Shown piece after piece: positions 25,725 through 34,751 of a DNA stretch of 64,000 nt. Origin of the DNA: Haliscomenobacter sp041740695 (GTDB lineage: Bacteria > Bacteroidota > Bacteroidia > Chitinophagales > Saprospiraceae); assembly GCF_041740695.1 (NCBI RefSeq), contig NZ_JBGSLK010000135.1, positions 1-64,000 on the forward strand, given 5' to 3'. Each line of letters opens with the position of its first letter. Within the stretch, counting starts at the first letter, position 1. The position numbers and the translations under genes were made by a program. Below the pieces are notes generated by a model that saw nothing but the letters and a program-made list of their open reading frames with translations, searched no databases and was not told the origin of the DNA.

Positions 25725-26765
25725 ATGAAACTAATTGCAACCATTTGCAAGAGTAGCTGCTTGTTTTTCATGCTACTTGTGTTTTTCACCGCCTGTAACA
25801 AAGACAGCTTGAGTGTAGACTCCACGAATTTCCCTACCGCAAGTGACGTACTGGTAAAAAATGGTGAATTGTTTTTTCCTGACATAGAAGCTTTTCGAAG
25901 TGTTCGTGATTTCGTTAAAACCGCTACTGAAAATGAGATTATGCGCTGGCAGCATCAACTTGGTTTCGAATCAGTGAATTTTCACTACGTTAACGCAAAG
26001 AAATCCTTAGGTGTTGAAGAAACTCAGGAGGATTGGGAAAAGCTAAAGGCCAATTTCACGGACTTAATTAAGATTGATGGTCATAAAATCAGGCCAAGAC
26101 TTGAGATTGGCTCCTTTGGTTGGCTTATTGGAAGAAACAATCAACTTCATGTTGGGAAATCAATTATTTACTATACTGTGGATGAATATTTAATCTCAGT
26201 TCCTGATGGTGACTTAGATAAATTGGAAAGAGCAAAGTTGACTAAGCAATCAGATGTAGGAAATGGGGTTTATGTACACCCTGTACGCTCAACAACAAGA
26301 CTACGAACTTGTCCTTCTTACTTAGGATTATATGACGTTCGGAGCCCAAGTGATACCAGAAAAATTGATATGGAAGTAGCTGTGGTCGAAAGTATTTTTA
26401 CTGTTACAGGTGGCCTTTCCATTGAAGTTGCGGGTACTGTTTATTTCGATCATGAAAAAAGAGCTGCATTTGGCATTTGGAACGGAGATCAAACTCAATG
26501 TACTTATGATGCAGCCATAGTGGGGAATATTCTTGTAACTTCTACAGGGGGAGGTAGTAGTAATATCCCTTTCAATTTTAGTGAGAACAACTTCACCACG
26601 GGAAATGAAAGCAGATATACTAGGATTATTCCCATCTTTGACGATGATATTCTAAACGGCAATGGTGCGACCGTTACTATAAGTTCTATAGGACTGCACT
26701 TGGATCAAACTTCTGAAACAGGAAATAGTAAAATATCGAACCTCCATATTGGATGTAATTGGTAG
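25725..26765 (+). CDS. Lipoprotein of unknown function
   Basis: 346 residues. The lipoprotein signal ends FFTAC (Cys about 25), followed by an Asn-Lys rich stretch. The mature part contains a helical segment (FVKTATENEIMRWQHQLGFE) and a later beta-rich region with a Gly-Ser patch (STGGGSSNIPF). I do not recognise a family. The gene is clearly richer in A and T than its neighbours and forms a pair with the next gene, which shares the bias. Outer-membrane or surface attachment is inferred from the lipobox only. Confidence 0.7.
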   Translation: MKLIATICKSSCLFFMLLVFFTACNKDSLSVDSTNFPTASDVLVKNGELFFPDIEAFRSVRDFVKTATENEIMRWQHQLGFESVNFHYVNAKKSLGVEETQEDWEKLKANFTDLIKIDGHKIRPRLEIGSFGWLIGRNNQLHVGKSIIYYTVDEYLISVPDGDLDKLERAKLTKQSDVGNGVYVHPVRSTTRLRTCPSYLGLYDVRSPSDTRKIDMEVAVVESIFTVTGGLSIEVAGTVYFDHEKRAAFGIWNGDQTQCTYDAAIVGNILVTSTGGGSSNIPFNFSENNFTTGNESRYTRIIPIFDDDILNGNGATVTISSIGLHLDQTSETGNSKISNLHIGCNW

Positions 26766-26784
26766 AAAACTAATTTTTGAATCA

Positions 26785-26815
26785 AACCCGAACCAGATGT
26801 CTTCTGGTTCGGGTT
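26785..26815. other. Perfect 13-bp hairpin between lipoprotein and beta-barrel genes
   Basis: AACCCGAACCAGA (26785-26797) pairs with TCTGGTTCGGGTT (26803-26815) around TGTCT. It is 20 bases after one stop codon and 13 before the next start. No T-run follows, so a role in mRNA processing or partial termination is as likely as full termination. Confidence 0.55.
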
Positions 26816-26828
26816 CATAAGGTCAAAT

Positions 26829-27383
26829 ATGAAAAAGGTTATTCTCTCTTTAGTACTAATTTTTAGTTTGCTAAAATCTTTCTCTCAAGTAACCTCCAAT
26901 GCCATCTTAGTTGGAGGTAATTTAAATTTTGAGAAACAGAATAGTTTGAGTATTCTCAATTTCACGTCCTTTAGCGTCAATCCATATGCTGGATTTTTTA
27001 TTTCTAATCATTTTATGCTTGGGGCACGTTCAATCTTTTCATCTACAAGGTATAACAATAACTCAACCGCTAGGGAAATAGGATTTGGGATTCTAAGTAG
27101 GTATTATCCTATCCACAAAGCAAAAATTCTTCCTTATTTACAAATTGGATTACAAAGAATAAATTACCGTTATAAAACCGATGACTCGAACAATCCTTTT
27201 TCTAAAGACTACTCTAATATAGCGGCTGTAGCAAGTGGAGTAAATTTATTTATTGATCGACATATTGCATTAGAGAGCTCTTTTGAATATAATATTATTG
27301 CTAGTGACCGCGCATTAGATGAAAAAAAGAGTTTTGCAATAAAGTTTGGATTTCAAATTTTCCTAAACAACAACAATAAGTAA
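26829..27383 (+). CDS. Small outer-membrane beta-barrel protein
   Basis: 184 residues with a signal peptide (1-19, ending SFSQ). The mature part alternates short amphipathic strands (SVNPYAGFFISNHFMLGARSI, GFGILSRYYPI, KILPYLQIGLQRINYRY) and ends in a strand with aromatic/hydrophobic alternation (FAIKFGFQIFL), the pattern of eight-stranded OmpA/OmpX-like barrels. AT-rich like the preceding lipoprotein gene. Function unknown; the two may form a surface pair. Confidence 0.7.
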   Translation: MKKVILSLVLIFSLLKSFSQVTSNAILVGGNLNFEKQNSLSILNFTSFSVNPYAGFFISNHFMLGARSIFSSTRYNNNSTAREIGFGILSRYYPIHKAKILPYLQIGLQRINYRYKTDDSNNPFSKDYSNIAAVASGVNLFIDRHIALESSFEYNIIASDRALDEKKSFAIKFGFQIFLNNNNK

Positions 27384-27388
27384 AATTT

Positions 27389-28255
27389 ATGCGCACCTCT
27401 CTTTCTTTGATTGCCTTTTTGGTTATGTTAAGCGTAGGATGTACCGAAGAACAATCCATTATACAGCCCAATAAACCAAATATTGTTGTTTGGGGTTTTT
27501 TTCATCCGCAACAAATTTTTTTAGTAAAATTAGCCAGCAGCATGGCCATTGAAAACGTAAATACTATAGATACCACCGGAATTCAGGACGCCATTGTCCT
27601 GCTGTATGAAGACGGAAAACTGATCGATACGCTGAAGCACCAGCAAAAAGGCACTTATCGATCCTCGCACAACATTAAGCCTCAAGTGGGCCACGTCTAT
27701 TTTATTACCGCCCAAAAAACTGGATACCCCAGCATTGAGACCCAGCCTGATACGATGCCTGACTTGTTAAAACTCCAATCAGTCAAAGCTACTTGGGCCA
27801 AAATTCAAAACTACTACGTTGGTTTATTAGAGGCAGAATTCGAAGCTTATCCTAAAGTTGCTCACTTGGGTTTAAACTGCGAAGCGCTTGATCAAAGTGG
27901 AACCTGGCGCATCAAAACTGAAGCTACATGCATGGACGAAATTTTCTTCTTGCAGCATTTCAACTACCACGATTTTTCTTGCTTCCCTGGGCTTAATATT
28001 ATCCAGCTCTATGGTAGCTCTTTTACAACGAGTTATCCAAAAGAAAAAGAATTAAGTTTACGATTTTCCTTTGCAGTACCTTCTCGAAACCTCTCTACCT
28101 ACTTTCAAAAATTCATTGAGCATGATCGCTCAGTATCTGACCTCAGCTCGGTAGACATTTTTGCACAGCCCATCTTTTTGCCCGACATGGTCAAAAATGG
28201 TTATGGCTTTGTTGGTTGTTTCAATTCCCAATCCCAAATCCTGAAAGTTGAATAA
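27389..28255 (+). CDS. DUF4249-type lipoprotein
   Basis: 288 residues; lipoprotein signal ending MLSVGC (Cys18). The N-terminal beta-rich part (VVWGFFHPQQIFLVKLASS, IQDAIVLLYEDGKLID, GTYRS, VGHVYFITAQKTGYPSIET) matches DUF4249 proteins, which in Bacteroidota are encoded directly next to TonB-dependent receptors and probably form the surface lid or substrate-capture partner of that receptor. Here the receptor gene starts one base after this stop codon. Substrate unknown. Confidence 0.8.
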   Translation: MRTSLSLIAFLVMLSVGCTEEQSIIQPNKPNIVVWGFFHPQQIFLVKLASSMAIENVNTIDTTGIQDAIVLLYEDGKLIDTLKHQQKGTYRSSHNIKPQVGHVYFITAQKTGYPSIETQPDTMPDLLKLQSVKATWAKIQNYYVGLLEAEFEAYPKVAHLGLNCEALDQSGTWRIKTEATCMDEIFFLQHFNYHDFSCFPGLNIIQLYGSSFTTSYPKEKELSLRFSFAVPSRNLSTYFQKFIEHDRSVSDLSSVDIFAQPIFLPDMVKNGYGFVGCFNSQSQILKVE

Positions 28256-28256
28256 A

Positions 28257-30614
28257 ATGAGACTCGTCCTCTTCATCCCAATGCTATTTTTACTGCCCCA
28301 TTGTATTCAAGGACAAAACATCAACATCAGCGGACAAATTTTCGACTCACGAGGCGAACCCTTGCTACAGGCCAGTGTAGTAGATTCGCTACGAGGGCAA
28401 GCAAATTTGAGCAATACTTATGGGTTTTATAGCTTAAGCGCTCGGGTCAATCAGCCCATAATTCTGAAATTTTCCTACGTAGGCCATGTCCCCCAGGTCT
28501 TCCGTTTCTTTGCCCACCGCGACACGATAATCAATGTCTTTTTAGCACCTCAAACGCTTGACGAAGTGAAAATAGTAGCCTCCAAAGCAGCCTTACTGGA
28601 TGTTCAACAAATCAGTAGTGTTGTACTGAATGGGCAAACCGTCAAAATGCTTCCCTCATTGATGGGTGAAGCGGACATCATCAAAGCTTTTGCACTCACC
28701 CCTGGAGTGAGCAATGGCAACGAAGGTTCGGCAGGGCTTTATGTTCGGGGTGGTAGTACCGATCAAAACCTGATTCTGTTGGACGGTGCCCCGGTTTATA
28801 ATCCCAATCACCTCTTCGGCTTTTTGTCCGTTTTTAACCCCGATATTATCAAAAAAGCTGAGCTGATCAAAGGGGGAATCCCGGCACGTTATGGCGGTCG
28901 CTTGTCTGCTGTTTTGGACATCGTGAGCAAAGAAGGTTCCACCAATCAATTGAATGGAGAAGCCAGTATTGGATTGGTTTCTTCCAAATTTTCCATCAAT
29001 GGCCCTATTGTAAAGGACAAAATCGGTTTTTTGCTCTCAGCGCGCACTTCTTACCTCGATTTAATTCTACTGCCCACGCGCTGGGATTACAACAGCGGCA
29101 AATCATCCCAGTTTTTTGGCTATGGGATGAGCGATTTAAACGGAAAATTGAGTTGGAAACTTTCCAGTAAAGATCAATTGTACTGGAGTTTTTACACAGG
29201 CAGCGATCAATTTCGGATCAACAATCAATCTTATCCCAATCTCCAACAAGGCACCCGACTCAATTGGGGCAACCTTACCACTTCGCTGCGCTACAACCGC
29301 ATCCTCAATGCCAAAATGTTTTGGAATACGACCGTATATGCCACCAAATTCAATTACACCAATCAATTCAATAGCCGGGAAGAATCCAGCGATAGCCTGA
29401 TCGGACGCAACCTGTTTCGTTATAGCTCCGGGTTAAACGAGTTGGCCTTCCGGTCGCAACTCGACTTTTTGGCTGCCCCACAACATTACCTGCGTTTGGG
29501 AGTGGACATCAACCGGCAACGCTTTTTTCCTCGCTCCATTTTTAAAGAAACAGCGAGTCTGGATTCCCTTTTTCTTGAAGAAACGCAAGAAAGAATCCGT
29601 GCCCACAACTTGAGTCTTTTTGCCGAAGATGAATTCAAATTATCTTCCCGTCTGACGCTCAATGCTGGGCTGCGCCTGGCAATGTACCGCCAAGAGACCA
29701 GCTTTTGGCGGTTTGAGCCGCGCTTCAACATTAGCTATCGTTTGCTCCACAACCTACAATTGCGAGCTGGCTACAACCGCATGAACCAGTTTATTCACTT
29801 AATTAGCCAAGCGGGGCTGCGCTTTCAAAACGATCTTTGGATTCCGAGTACGAGCGATGTGCCGCCCCAATCAGCCAGCCAGATTGTGGGAGGTTTATTG
29901 TTCAAAACCCAACACAACTTAACGGTGTCATTGGAATTTTACCACAAAAAGACCCGTGGCATTATCGATTTTTCGGAAGGAAGTTCCTTCTTGTTGGATT
30001 ATGCCAAAACTTACCGTGAGCTGTTCACTACGGATGGTACCTCTACTTCGAAGGGCATTGAGCTTTTTTTGCAAAAAAGAAGCGACAAGCTGGATTTTTC
30101 CCTGGCTTATACTTTGTCTAAAACGACCAACCTGTTCACGAATCTGAACAATGGTAAGGCTTACCCCTTTGCCTTCGATGCTCTACACAATTTATCCCTT
30201 AGTGCCATTTTTACTGCTTCAAAAGGCTGGAGTTTTGCCTTAAATGCCTATTTGCGCTCCGGTTTTCCCGTCACCTTGCCCACTGCAGCCATTCCTTATC
30301 CTGAGGAAGCTGGTTTTGAGGGCAATCGTTATGTTTTTATTTATACTGCTAAGAATAATGCTCGTCTGGCAGTTTATCACCGGGGGGATTTGGCCATCCA
30401 CCACACCAAACTAAAGCTCAACAACAAAAGTCGAACCTGGACGATCAGCATTTTTAATTTTTACAATCGCCAAAATCCATACCATGCTCAATATGAAAAT
30501 GTTGAACAGGTTCGTGTAGTGAATGGAGTAGCAGAAGTGTCTACTACCCAGCAGTATGTTGTGAGGAGTTTTTTACCAATTATTCCTTCAGTGGCTTATG
30601 CTTTTACGTTCTAA
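28257..30614 (+). CDS. TonB-dependent outer-membrane receptor
   Basis: 785 residues from ATG 28257; a TTG at 28248 in frame would overlap the upstream gene and is disfavoured. Signal peptide 1-20 (ending IQGQ), then a carboxypeptidase-regulatory-like domain (ISGQIFDSRGEPLLQASVV, about 22-100), a plug with LYVRGGSTDQNLILLDGAPV (near 160) and a 22-stranded-type barrel to the end. It imports a ligand with TonB energy, probably together with the DUF4249 lipoprotein upstream. The 3' end overlaps the convergent small HTH gene by 27 bases. Confidence 0.92.
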   Translation: MRLVLFIPMLFLLPHCIQGQNINISGQIFDSRGEPLLQASVVDSLRGQANLSNTYGFYSLSARVNQPIILKFSYVGHVPQVFRFFAHRDTIINVFLAPQTLDEVKIVASKAALLDVQQISSVVLNGQTVKMLPSLMGEADIIKAFALTPGVSNGNEGSAGLYVRGGSTDQNLILLDGAPVYNPNHLFGFLSVFNPDIIKKAELIKGGIPARYGGRLSAVLDIVSKEGSTNQLNGEASIGLVSSKFSINGPIVKDKIGFLLSARTSYLDLILLPTRWDYNSGKSSQFFGYGMSDLNGKLSWKLSSKDQLYWSFYTGSDQFRINNQSYPNLQQGTRLNWGNLTTSLRYNRILNAKMFWNTTVYATKFNYTNQFNSREESSDSLIGRNLFRYSSGLNELAFRSQLDFLAAPQHYLRLGVDINRQRFFPRSIFKETASLDSLFLEETQERIRAHNLSLFAEDEFKLSSRLTLNAGLRLAMYRQETSFWRFEPRFNISYRLLHNLQLRAGYNRMNQFIHLISQAGLRFQNDLWIPSTSDVPPQSASQIVGGLLFKTQHNLTVSLEFYHKKTRGIIDFSEGSSFLLDYAKTYRELFTTDGTSTSKGIELFLQKRSDKLDFSLAYTLSKTTNLFTNLNNGKAYPFAFDALHNLSLSAIFTASKGWSFALNAYLRSGFPVTLPTAAIPYPEEAGFEGNRYVFIYTAKNNARLAVYHRGDLAIHHTKLKLNNKSRTWTISIFNFYNRQNPYHAQYENVEQVRVVNGVAEVSTTQQYVVRSFLPIIPSVAYAFTF

Positions 30615-30803
30615 GTGCTTGGGCTCCGGTACTTCCCATATCCCAGCAGGCTTACCGTATTTCTCAAAAATCAATTCACAATCAATGATAGATAGGCGAC
30701 GATTTGCGGTGATTTGTAGTTCTTTTGACCAATTGTAAAATGTTCGGATACTAATGCCATAGGCACGAGCAAGCTCATAACGGGTTAACGGAGTTTTTGA
30801 CAT
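30588..30803 (-). CDS. Small helix-turn-helix protein
   Basis: 71 residues from ATG 30803; a longer in-frame version is possible but has poor composition. The segment TRYELARAYGISIRTFYNWS (about 7-26) reads as a helix-turn-helix: ELARAYGIS helix-turn, then RTFYNW recognition helix. Such mini-HTH proteins are frequent in Bacteroidota and resemble excisionase or transposase N-terminal domains. It is convergent with, and overlaps, the TonB receptor gene by 27 bases. DNA binding is inferred. Confidence 0.6.
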   Translation of the reverse strand: MSKTPLTRYELARAYGISIRTFYNWSKELQITANRRLSIIDCELIFEKYGKPAGIWEVPEPKHLERKSISH

Positions 30804-31117
30804 GGCATAAAGGTTTTGGGAACGCCAAATTGGCTTGGTAAAATAAGAAGTCTGATAATTTTCTCTTGTACGCCATCGATTTTGTTGATACAAAAATAAC
30901 TTATTCAAGCTAATTAAACAATTTACATGCTTTATTTTTAAGTAAAAAAAAAGACACTTTGTTCGTTAAATCTCAGCATTACAGAATGGTGCTCAAAGCC
31001 AATTTTCAATCCATTAGTCATCCAAATCCCAAATCGCCGATCCGAATTCCCAAATAACTATGTACCTTTGTGAGTCCCATAGTGGGGTAATCGCTTGCGA
31101 TCTAAAACCAAATCAGT
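30804..31117. other. Intergenic region, no gene seen
   Basis: An AT-rich stretch upstream of the second GH3 gene and the small HTH gene. The only supported signal is the -7 box TACCTTTG at 31073-31080. Confidence 0.5.
31073..31080 (+). promoter_or_regulatory. -7 box for GH3 paralogue 2
   Basis: TACCTTTG matches TAnnTTTG, 37 bases before ATG 31118. No convincing TTTG upstream element at the usual distance. Confidence 0.4.
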
Positions 31118-32659
31118 ATGTCAATATTTGGGGCCCTAATCAAGAGAGGAGCAAGTTTGGGACAAATTCTGTCCAAGCGCCGGGGGCAAAGCATTAAACC
31201 CATCCAACATCAAATCAGAACCTTGCGCTGGCTACTGCGTAAAGCCCAACATACTGCCTTCGGGCAATATTACCAGTTCAACGATATCCTCAACAGCAGC
31301 AACCCGATTGAGGCATTTAAACAAAGTGTGCCAACCTTTGATTACAATACCCTCTACGACCGTTGGTGGCACATGACGCTCAATCAGGTAGAAGACGTGA
31401 CCTGGCCAGGGCGGGTCAAATATTTTGCACTGAGTTCGGGTACTTCTGGGGCTCCCAGCAAACACATTCCGATCACCAAAGACCTGTTTAGGGCCAACAG
31501 TCGCGCGGGCTTGCGCATGTTTTTTGCCCTTTCCCGCTTCAACCTCGATCCCGATATTTTCACCAAAGACATGATGATGCTGGGCGGTTCTACCGACCTC
31601 GAACAAGGCAATGGCTATTTTGCTGGCGACTTGAGCGGCATCAATGCCAGTCGGCCACCCTTTTGGCTGCGCTCCTACTACAAGCCAGGCAACCGCATTG
31701 CCAGCATCCGCAGTTGGGACGAACGGATCGCCGAGATTGCCAAAAATGCACCCAATTGGGACGTAGGTTTTATCGTGGGCATCCCTTCCTGGTTGCAATT
31801 GATGATGGAAAAAATCATCGAATACCACGGCGTCAAAACCATCCACGACATCTGGCCCAACCTCTCGGTTTGTGTACACGGTGGCATCCATTTTGAACCC
31901 TACCGCAAGGGGTTTGAACGACTGATGGCGCGCCCGCTGGTTTACATGGATTCGTACCTGGCCTCGGAGGGCTTTATGGCCATTCAGGATCGCCCCGAAA
32001 CCAACGCCATGCACCTCATGATCGACAATGGTATCTTTTATGAGTTTGTACCTTTTAACGAAAACAACTTTGACACCGAAGGTAACCTCCGCGCCAATAT
32101 CGAAACCCTCAGCATCGAAGAAGTGAAAGAGGGCGAGGATTACGCCATGCTCATCAGTACTTGTGGGGGCGCCTGGCGCTACCTCATCGGCGACACGGTG
32201 CGCTTTATGGACAAACGCCGTTCCGAAGTGATCATCACTGGCCGCACCAAACACTACCTCAGCATCTGCGGCGAACACCTTTCGGTCGACAACATGAACC
32301 ACGGCGTCCAGCACGTGGAAGAGGAACTGGACGTGGTCATTCCAGAATACACGGTTTCGGCGGTAGAAGTGGGCAGTTTTTATGCCCACAAATGGTACAT
32401 CGGTTGTGATGCTCCCTGTGATGCGACTGAAGTCAAAAACCTGATTGACGCCAAACTCAAAGAAATCAACGATGACTACCGGGTAGAACGGGCCTCCGTG
32501 CTGCGCGATATGGAGGTGGAAATCATCCCCGTGCACATTTTTTACAAGTGGCACGAGCACCAGGGTAAAATGGGTGGGCAGCACAAGTTTCCAAGGGTGA
32601 TGAAGAAGGAACGGTTTCGGGATTGGGAGGAGTTTGTGAGAAGGAGTTTGGTGAGTTAA
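31118..32659 (+). CDS. GH3 auxin-responsive promoter family protein, paralogue 2
   Basis: 513 residues, same family as the gene at 19349 but clearly diverged from it. Signatures: ALSSGTSGAPSKHIPIT (phosphate loop, about 107-123), YLASEGFMAIQ, WRYLIGDTVRF and GRTKHYLSICGEHLSVDN before the C-terminal domain, ending with the family motif QGKMGGQHKFPRV. An adenylating ligase of unknown acid and amine. The two copies differ around the GEH hinge (FGEHVIGKEVEEA versus CGEHLSVDNMNHG), which may mean different acceptors. Confidence 0.88.
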   Translation: MSIFGALIKRGASLGQILSKRRGQSIKPIQHQIRTLRWLLRKAQHTAFGQYYQFNDILNSSNPIEAFKQSVPTFDYNTLYDRWWHMTLNQVEDVTWPGRVKYFALSSGTSGAPSKHIPITKDLFRANSRAGLRMFFALSRFNLDPDIFTKDMMMLGGSTDLEQGNGYFAGDLSGINASRPPFWLRSYYKPGNRIASIRSWDERIAEIAKNAPNWDVGFIVGIPSWLQLMMEKIIEYHGVKTIHDIWPNLSVCVHGGIHFEPYRKGFERLMARPLVYMDSYLASEGFMAIQDRPETNAMHLMIDNGIFYEFVPFNENNFDTEGNLRANIETLSIEEVKEGEDYAMLISTCGGAWRYLIGDTVRFMDKRRSEVIITGRTKHYLSICGEHLSVDNMNHGVQHVEEELDVVIPEYTVSAVEVGSFYAHKWYIGCDAPCDATEVKNLIDAKLKEINDDYRVERASVLRDMEVEIIPVHIFYKWHEHQGKMGGQHKFPRVMKKERFRDWEEFVRRSLVS

Positions 32660-32684
32660 TTCCCTACATCAATGTAATTGAACT

Positions 32685-32896
32685 AGCCCTGAAGGGGCGA
32701 CATACTTTCAAGAATGGGTAACGCCCATTCTGAGTGGCGAACCATGCATTAAGCCAGGAAGCCCTGAAGGGGCGGCATCATTCCAGAGGGATTATGCCGC
32801 CCCTTCAGGGCTAGTAGTTAATACGTAGGCTATCCGATCCGGTACGAAACCGAAAGGGCGCTGCCCCTCCTTGGAGGTATGGCGCCCTTTCAGGGC
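32685..32896. repeat. GCCCTGAAGGGGCG repeat cluster
   Basis: GCCCTGAAGGGGCG occurs at 32685-32700 and again at 32761-32775, and in inverted form (CGCCCCTTCAGGGC) at 32797-32812. A related palindrome AAAGGGCGC ... GCGCCCTTT spans 32853-32890. A shorter hairpin ATGGGTAACGCCCAT sits near 32714. The rest of the 32660-33049 gap contains no credible gene. Confidence 0.75.
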
Positions 32897-33049
32897 TGAT
32901 CTGTCGACTGTGGAAGCGCGTTGAAGCATGGCTATAGTCAGAAATAAAGCCTGTTTTTCTTCCAAAATCGACATTTTGAAGCTATTTTGGAAAAGAATGA
33001 TGCTCATTTTCTTCCAAAACTGGATTTTTTTCGTGGTTTTGGGGGAAAA

Positions 33050-33349
33050 TCAGGCTACTGATTGAACCGCAGCAGGTATGATTGACAACTCTTTTGCCAA
33101 TAAATTTCCCGACTCTTCCAGGTCGTAATCATCTTGTAAGCCCAGCCAGAACTTGGCCGAAGTGCCAAAATATTTGCTCAAGCGCAGCGCAGTATCCGCA
33201 GTAACCCGCCGTTTTCTTTTTACAATTTCACTGACCCTGGTTTGGGGAATCATCAGGTCTTTGGCCAGCTTGTATTGGCTGATGGCCATCGGGATGAGGA
33301 ATTCTTCGAGGAGGACTTCGCCCGGGTGGATGTTGGGTAATTTTTCCAT
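33050..33349 (-). CDS. higA: HigA-type antitoxin (XRE helix-turn-helix)
   Basis: 99 residues. Opens NIHPGEVLLEEFLIPMAISQ, the VapI/HigA family start, followed by an XRE helix-turn-helix (YKLAKDLMIPQTRVSEIVK) and TADTALRLSKYFGTSAKFWL. Binds and neutralises the HigB toxin and represses its own operon. It lies 9 bases after the toxin gene, in the toxin-first order typical of higBA. Confidence 0.93.
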   Translation of the reverse strand: MEKLPNIHPGEVLLEEFLIPMAISQYKLAKDLMIPQTRVSEIVKRKRRVTADTALRLSKYFGTSAKFWLGLQDDYDLEESGNLLAKELSIIPAAVQSVA

Positions 33350-33358
33350 GATGACGGG

Positions 33359-33640
33359 TTAATGATAGTCAATGATTTGGACTTCCAGCGCGTTGTTCTC
33401 TTCCCATTTGAAGATGATTCGCCATTGGTTGTTGATTCGAATGCTCCAGAAATCTTTCATGTCACCTTTCAGTTTTTCCAACCTATTTCCTGGAGGTATG
33501 CGCAAATCTTCAATGTCTTGGGCGCTATTGATCATTCTGAGCTTTCTTCTTGCCACAGGTTGAATGTCATGAGGAAATTTCTTGGAGTATGATCCATTCC
33601 AAATTTTCTCGGTTTCCTTGTCAGCAAAGCTTTTAATCAT
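33359..33640 (-). CDS. higB: HigB-type toxin (RelE superfamily)
   Basis: 93 residues with the plasmid-maintenance killer signature: IKSFADKETEKIWNG start, RRKLRMINSAQDIEDL, PPGNRLEKLKGD, WSIRINNQWRIIFKW. HigB toxins are ribosome-dependent mRNA interferases; the basic and aromatic residues expected in the RELK/WRI-like motifs are present, so it looks active. First gene of the higBA pair and downstream (166 bases) of the HNH nuclease gene on the same strand. Confidence 0.93.
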   Translation of the reverse strand: MIKSFADKETEKIWNGSYSKKFPHDIQPVARRKLRMINSAQDIEDLRIPPGNRLEKLKGDMKDFWSIRINNQWRIIFKWEENNALEVQIIDYH

Positions 33641-33663
33641 AGTAACGCACTAAGTTAGTAACG
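33641..33663. promoter_or_regulatory. Possible HigBA operator
   Basis: Directly upstream of higB, ACTAA-G-TTAGT (33649-33659) is a perfect dyad and two AGTAACG direct repeats (33641-33647, 33657-33663) flank it. HigA-type antitoxins bind such short palindromes over their own promoters. Suggestive only. Confidence 0.4.
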
Positions 33664-33806
33664 TTAAAAGTAAGTAATTGGTTCGGGAGTTCAAAGTTTT
33701 TCTTTTGTTTGGATTGCTTGAAATGAATTGGCTTTGTCCATGGTTCGAAATGAGTTGAAGATGGATGATTTGTTTGAAGGCTGAGTTAGTGGATAAATCG
33801 TCAACC

Positions 33807-34751
33807 CTAAATCATTCCCAACTCCTTCAAAATATCCTTTTTTAATTTGCTAAATGGGCGTTTATGGAAATTGACTTCCTCTCTATATGTGCCGAAAGCC
33901 AATCGGTATAGTTCATCTTCTGTAAGTTGTAAATGTCGATAAGTATGGGTTCTTAATATTTCAAGATAGTTGTCAGTCATAACGTTACGAATTTTGAGTA
34001 TGTCGCTTATTTCCTCTGCATGGCCACTATAAATTTCTGAAATCTTAAAAATCTCAAAAGTGTTTTCTATTTTAATCTTTAATTTAGGGTCAGTACAGCT
34101 ATCAGTTTTTAAGACTACTTTAAGCTGTTTTTGGGCTCCAAGTAAACTTTGAGTACCTGATGGGGTGAAAGAATACCTAAAACTTTGCCAGCAATCGTCA
34201 AGGTAAGGATGCAGGTTTTCGCCTATTGAAAATTCTTTTGTGTGTTTTAGAGTACTGTTGCAAATTTTGCAACTTGGGATTAAGTTAAAAAAAGAGAGTG
34301 CTAATAGTGGGTATTTCCCTTGAGAAAAAAAATGGTCAAATTCCGGTCTGGTGATTTTCCCACCACTTTGCACCGTCAACGTGTACATTCTATTACAATA
34401 AACACAAACTCGGACATCAAGGTTTTCAGCTAAATCATAGGCATCGTATTGTTTACTTTTTGCAGTAAAAATCTTGTAGTTAAAAGCTCTTTTAATTTCT
34501 TTAAAAAAAGCTTTTTTCTTTCTTGCTCCTGTTGTTAGGTGCAATGCTGCTGCTTTTTCGTTGAATTTTCGCTCAACATCTATTAGTTTGAGAGGATCTC
34601 CTTTTAGGATATTTTCCAAATTATCAGAAAGGAAAGTTTTCATCTCCTTTTTGAGATTAGAATTGTTTAATTTCGATATAATCGAATCTTTCAAGCCTGC
34701 GTAGTGTTTTTCTGCGGCTCCTTCGAAATTGGTTATATTCAAATAAGTCAT
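33807..34751 (-). CDS. HNH endonuclease, PtuB-like (candidate defence effector)
   Basis: 314 residues. The nuclease core is intact by eye: CVYC (Cys116, Cys119), RPEFDHFF (Asp139-His140), FFNLIPSC (Asn156) and CKICN (Cys161, Cys164). This is the zinc-held HNH layout of nucleases paired with ABC-type ATPases in Septu (PtuB) and in retron-linked PtuAB modules. The start codon overlaps the ATPase stop in an ATGA, so translation is coupled. Codons are AT-rich relative to the window, a sign of transfer. The link to defence is an inference from architecture. Confidence 0.75.
   Translation of the reverse strand: MTYLNITNFEGAAEKHYAGLKDSIISKLNNSNLKKEMKTFLSDNLENILKGDPLKLIDVERKFNEKAAALHLTTGARKKKAFFKEIKRAFNYKIFTAKSKQYDAYDLAENLDVRVCVYCNRMYTLTVQSGGKITRPEFDHFFSQGKYPLLALSFFNLIPSCKICNSTLKHTKEFSIGENLHPYLDDCWQSFRYSFTPSGTQSLLGAQKQLKVVLKTDSCTDPKLKIKIENTFEIFKISEIYSGHAEEISDILKIRNVMTDNYLEILRTHTYRHLQLTEDELYRLAFGTYREEVNFHKRPFSKLKKDILKELGMI

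Noticed and set aside
31232..32584. 450-residue open frame on the minus strand opposite the second GH3 gene
   Set aside because: It is an exact antisense shadow of a strongly supported GH3 enzyme, has low-complexity His/Val/Phe-rich composition and no start context or family.
32792..33007. 71-residue minus-strand frame downstream of higA
   Set aside because: Most of it is the GCCCTGAAGGGGCG repeat cluster read through; no family or start signal.
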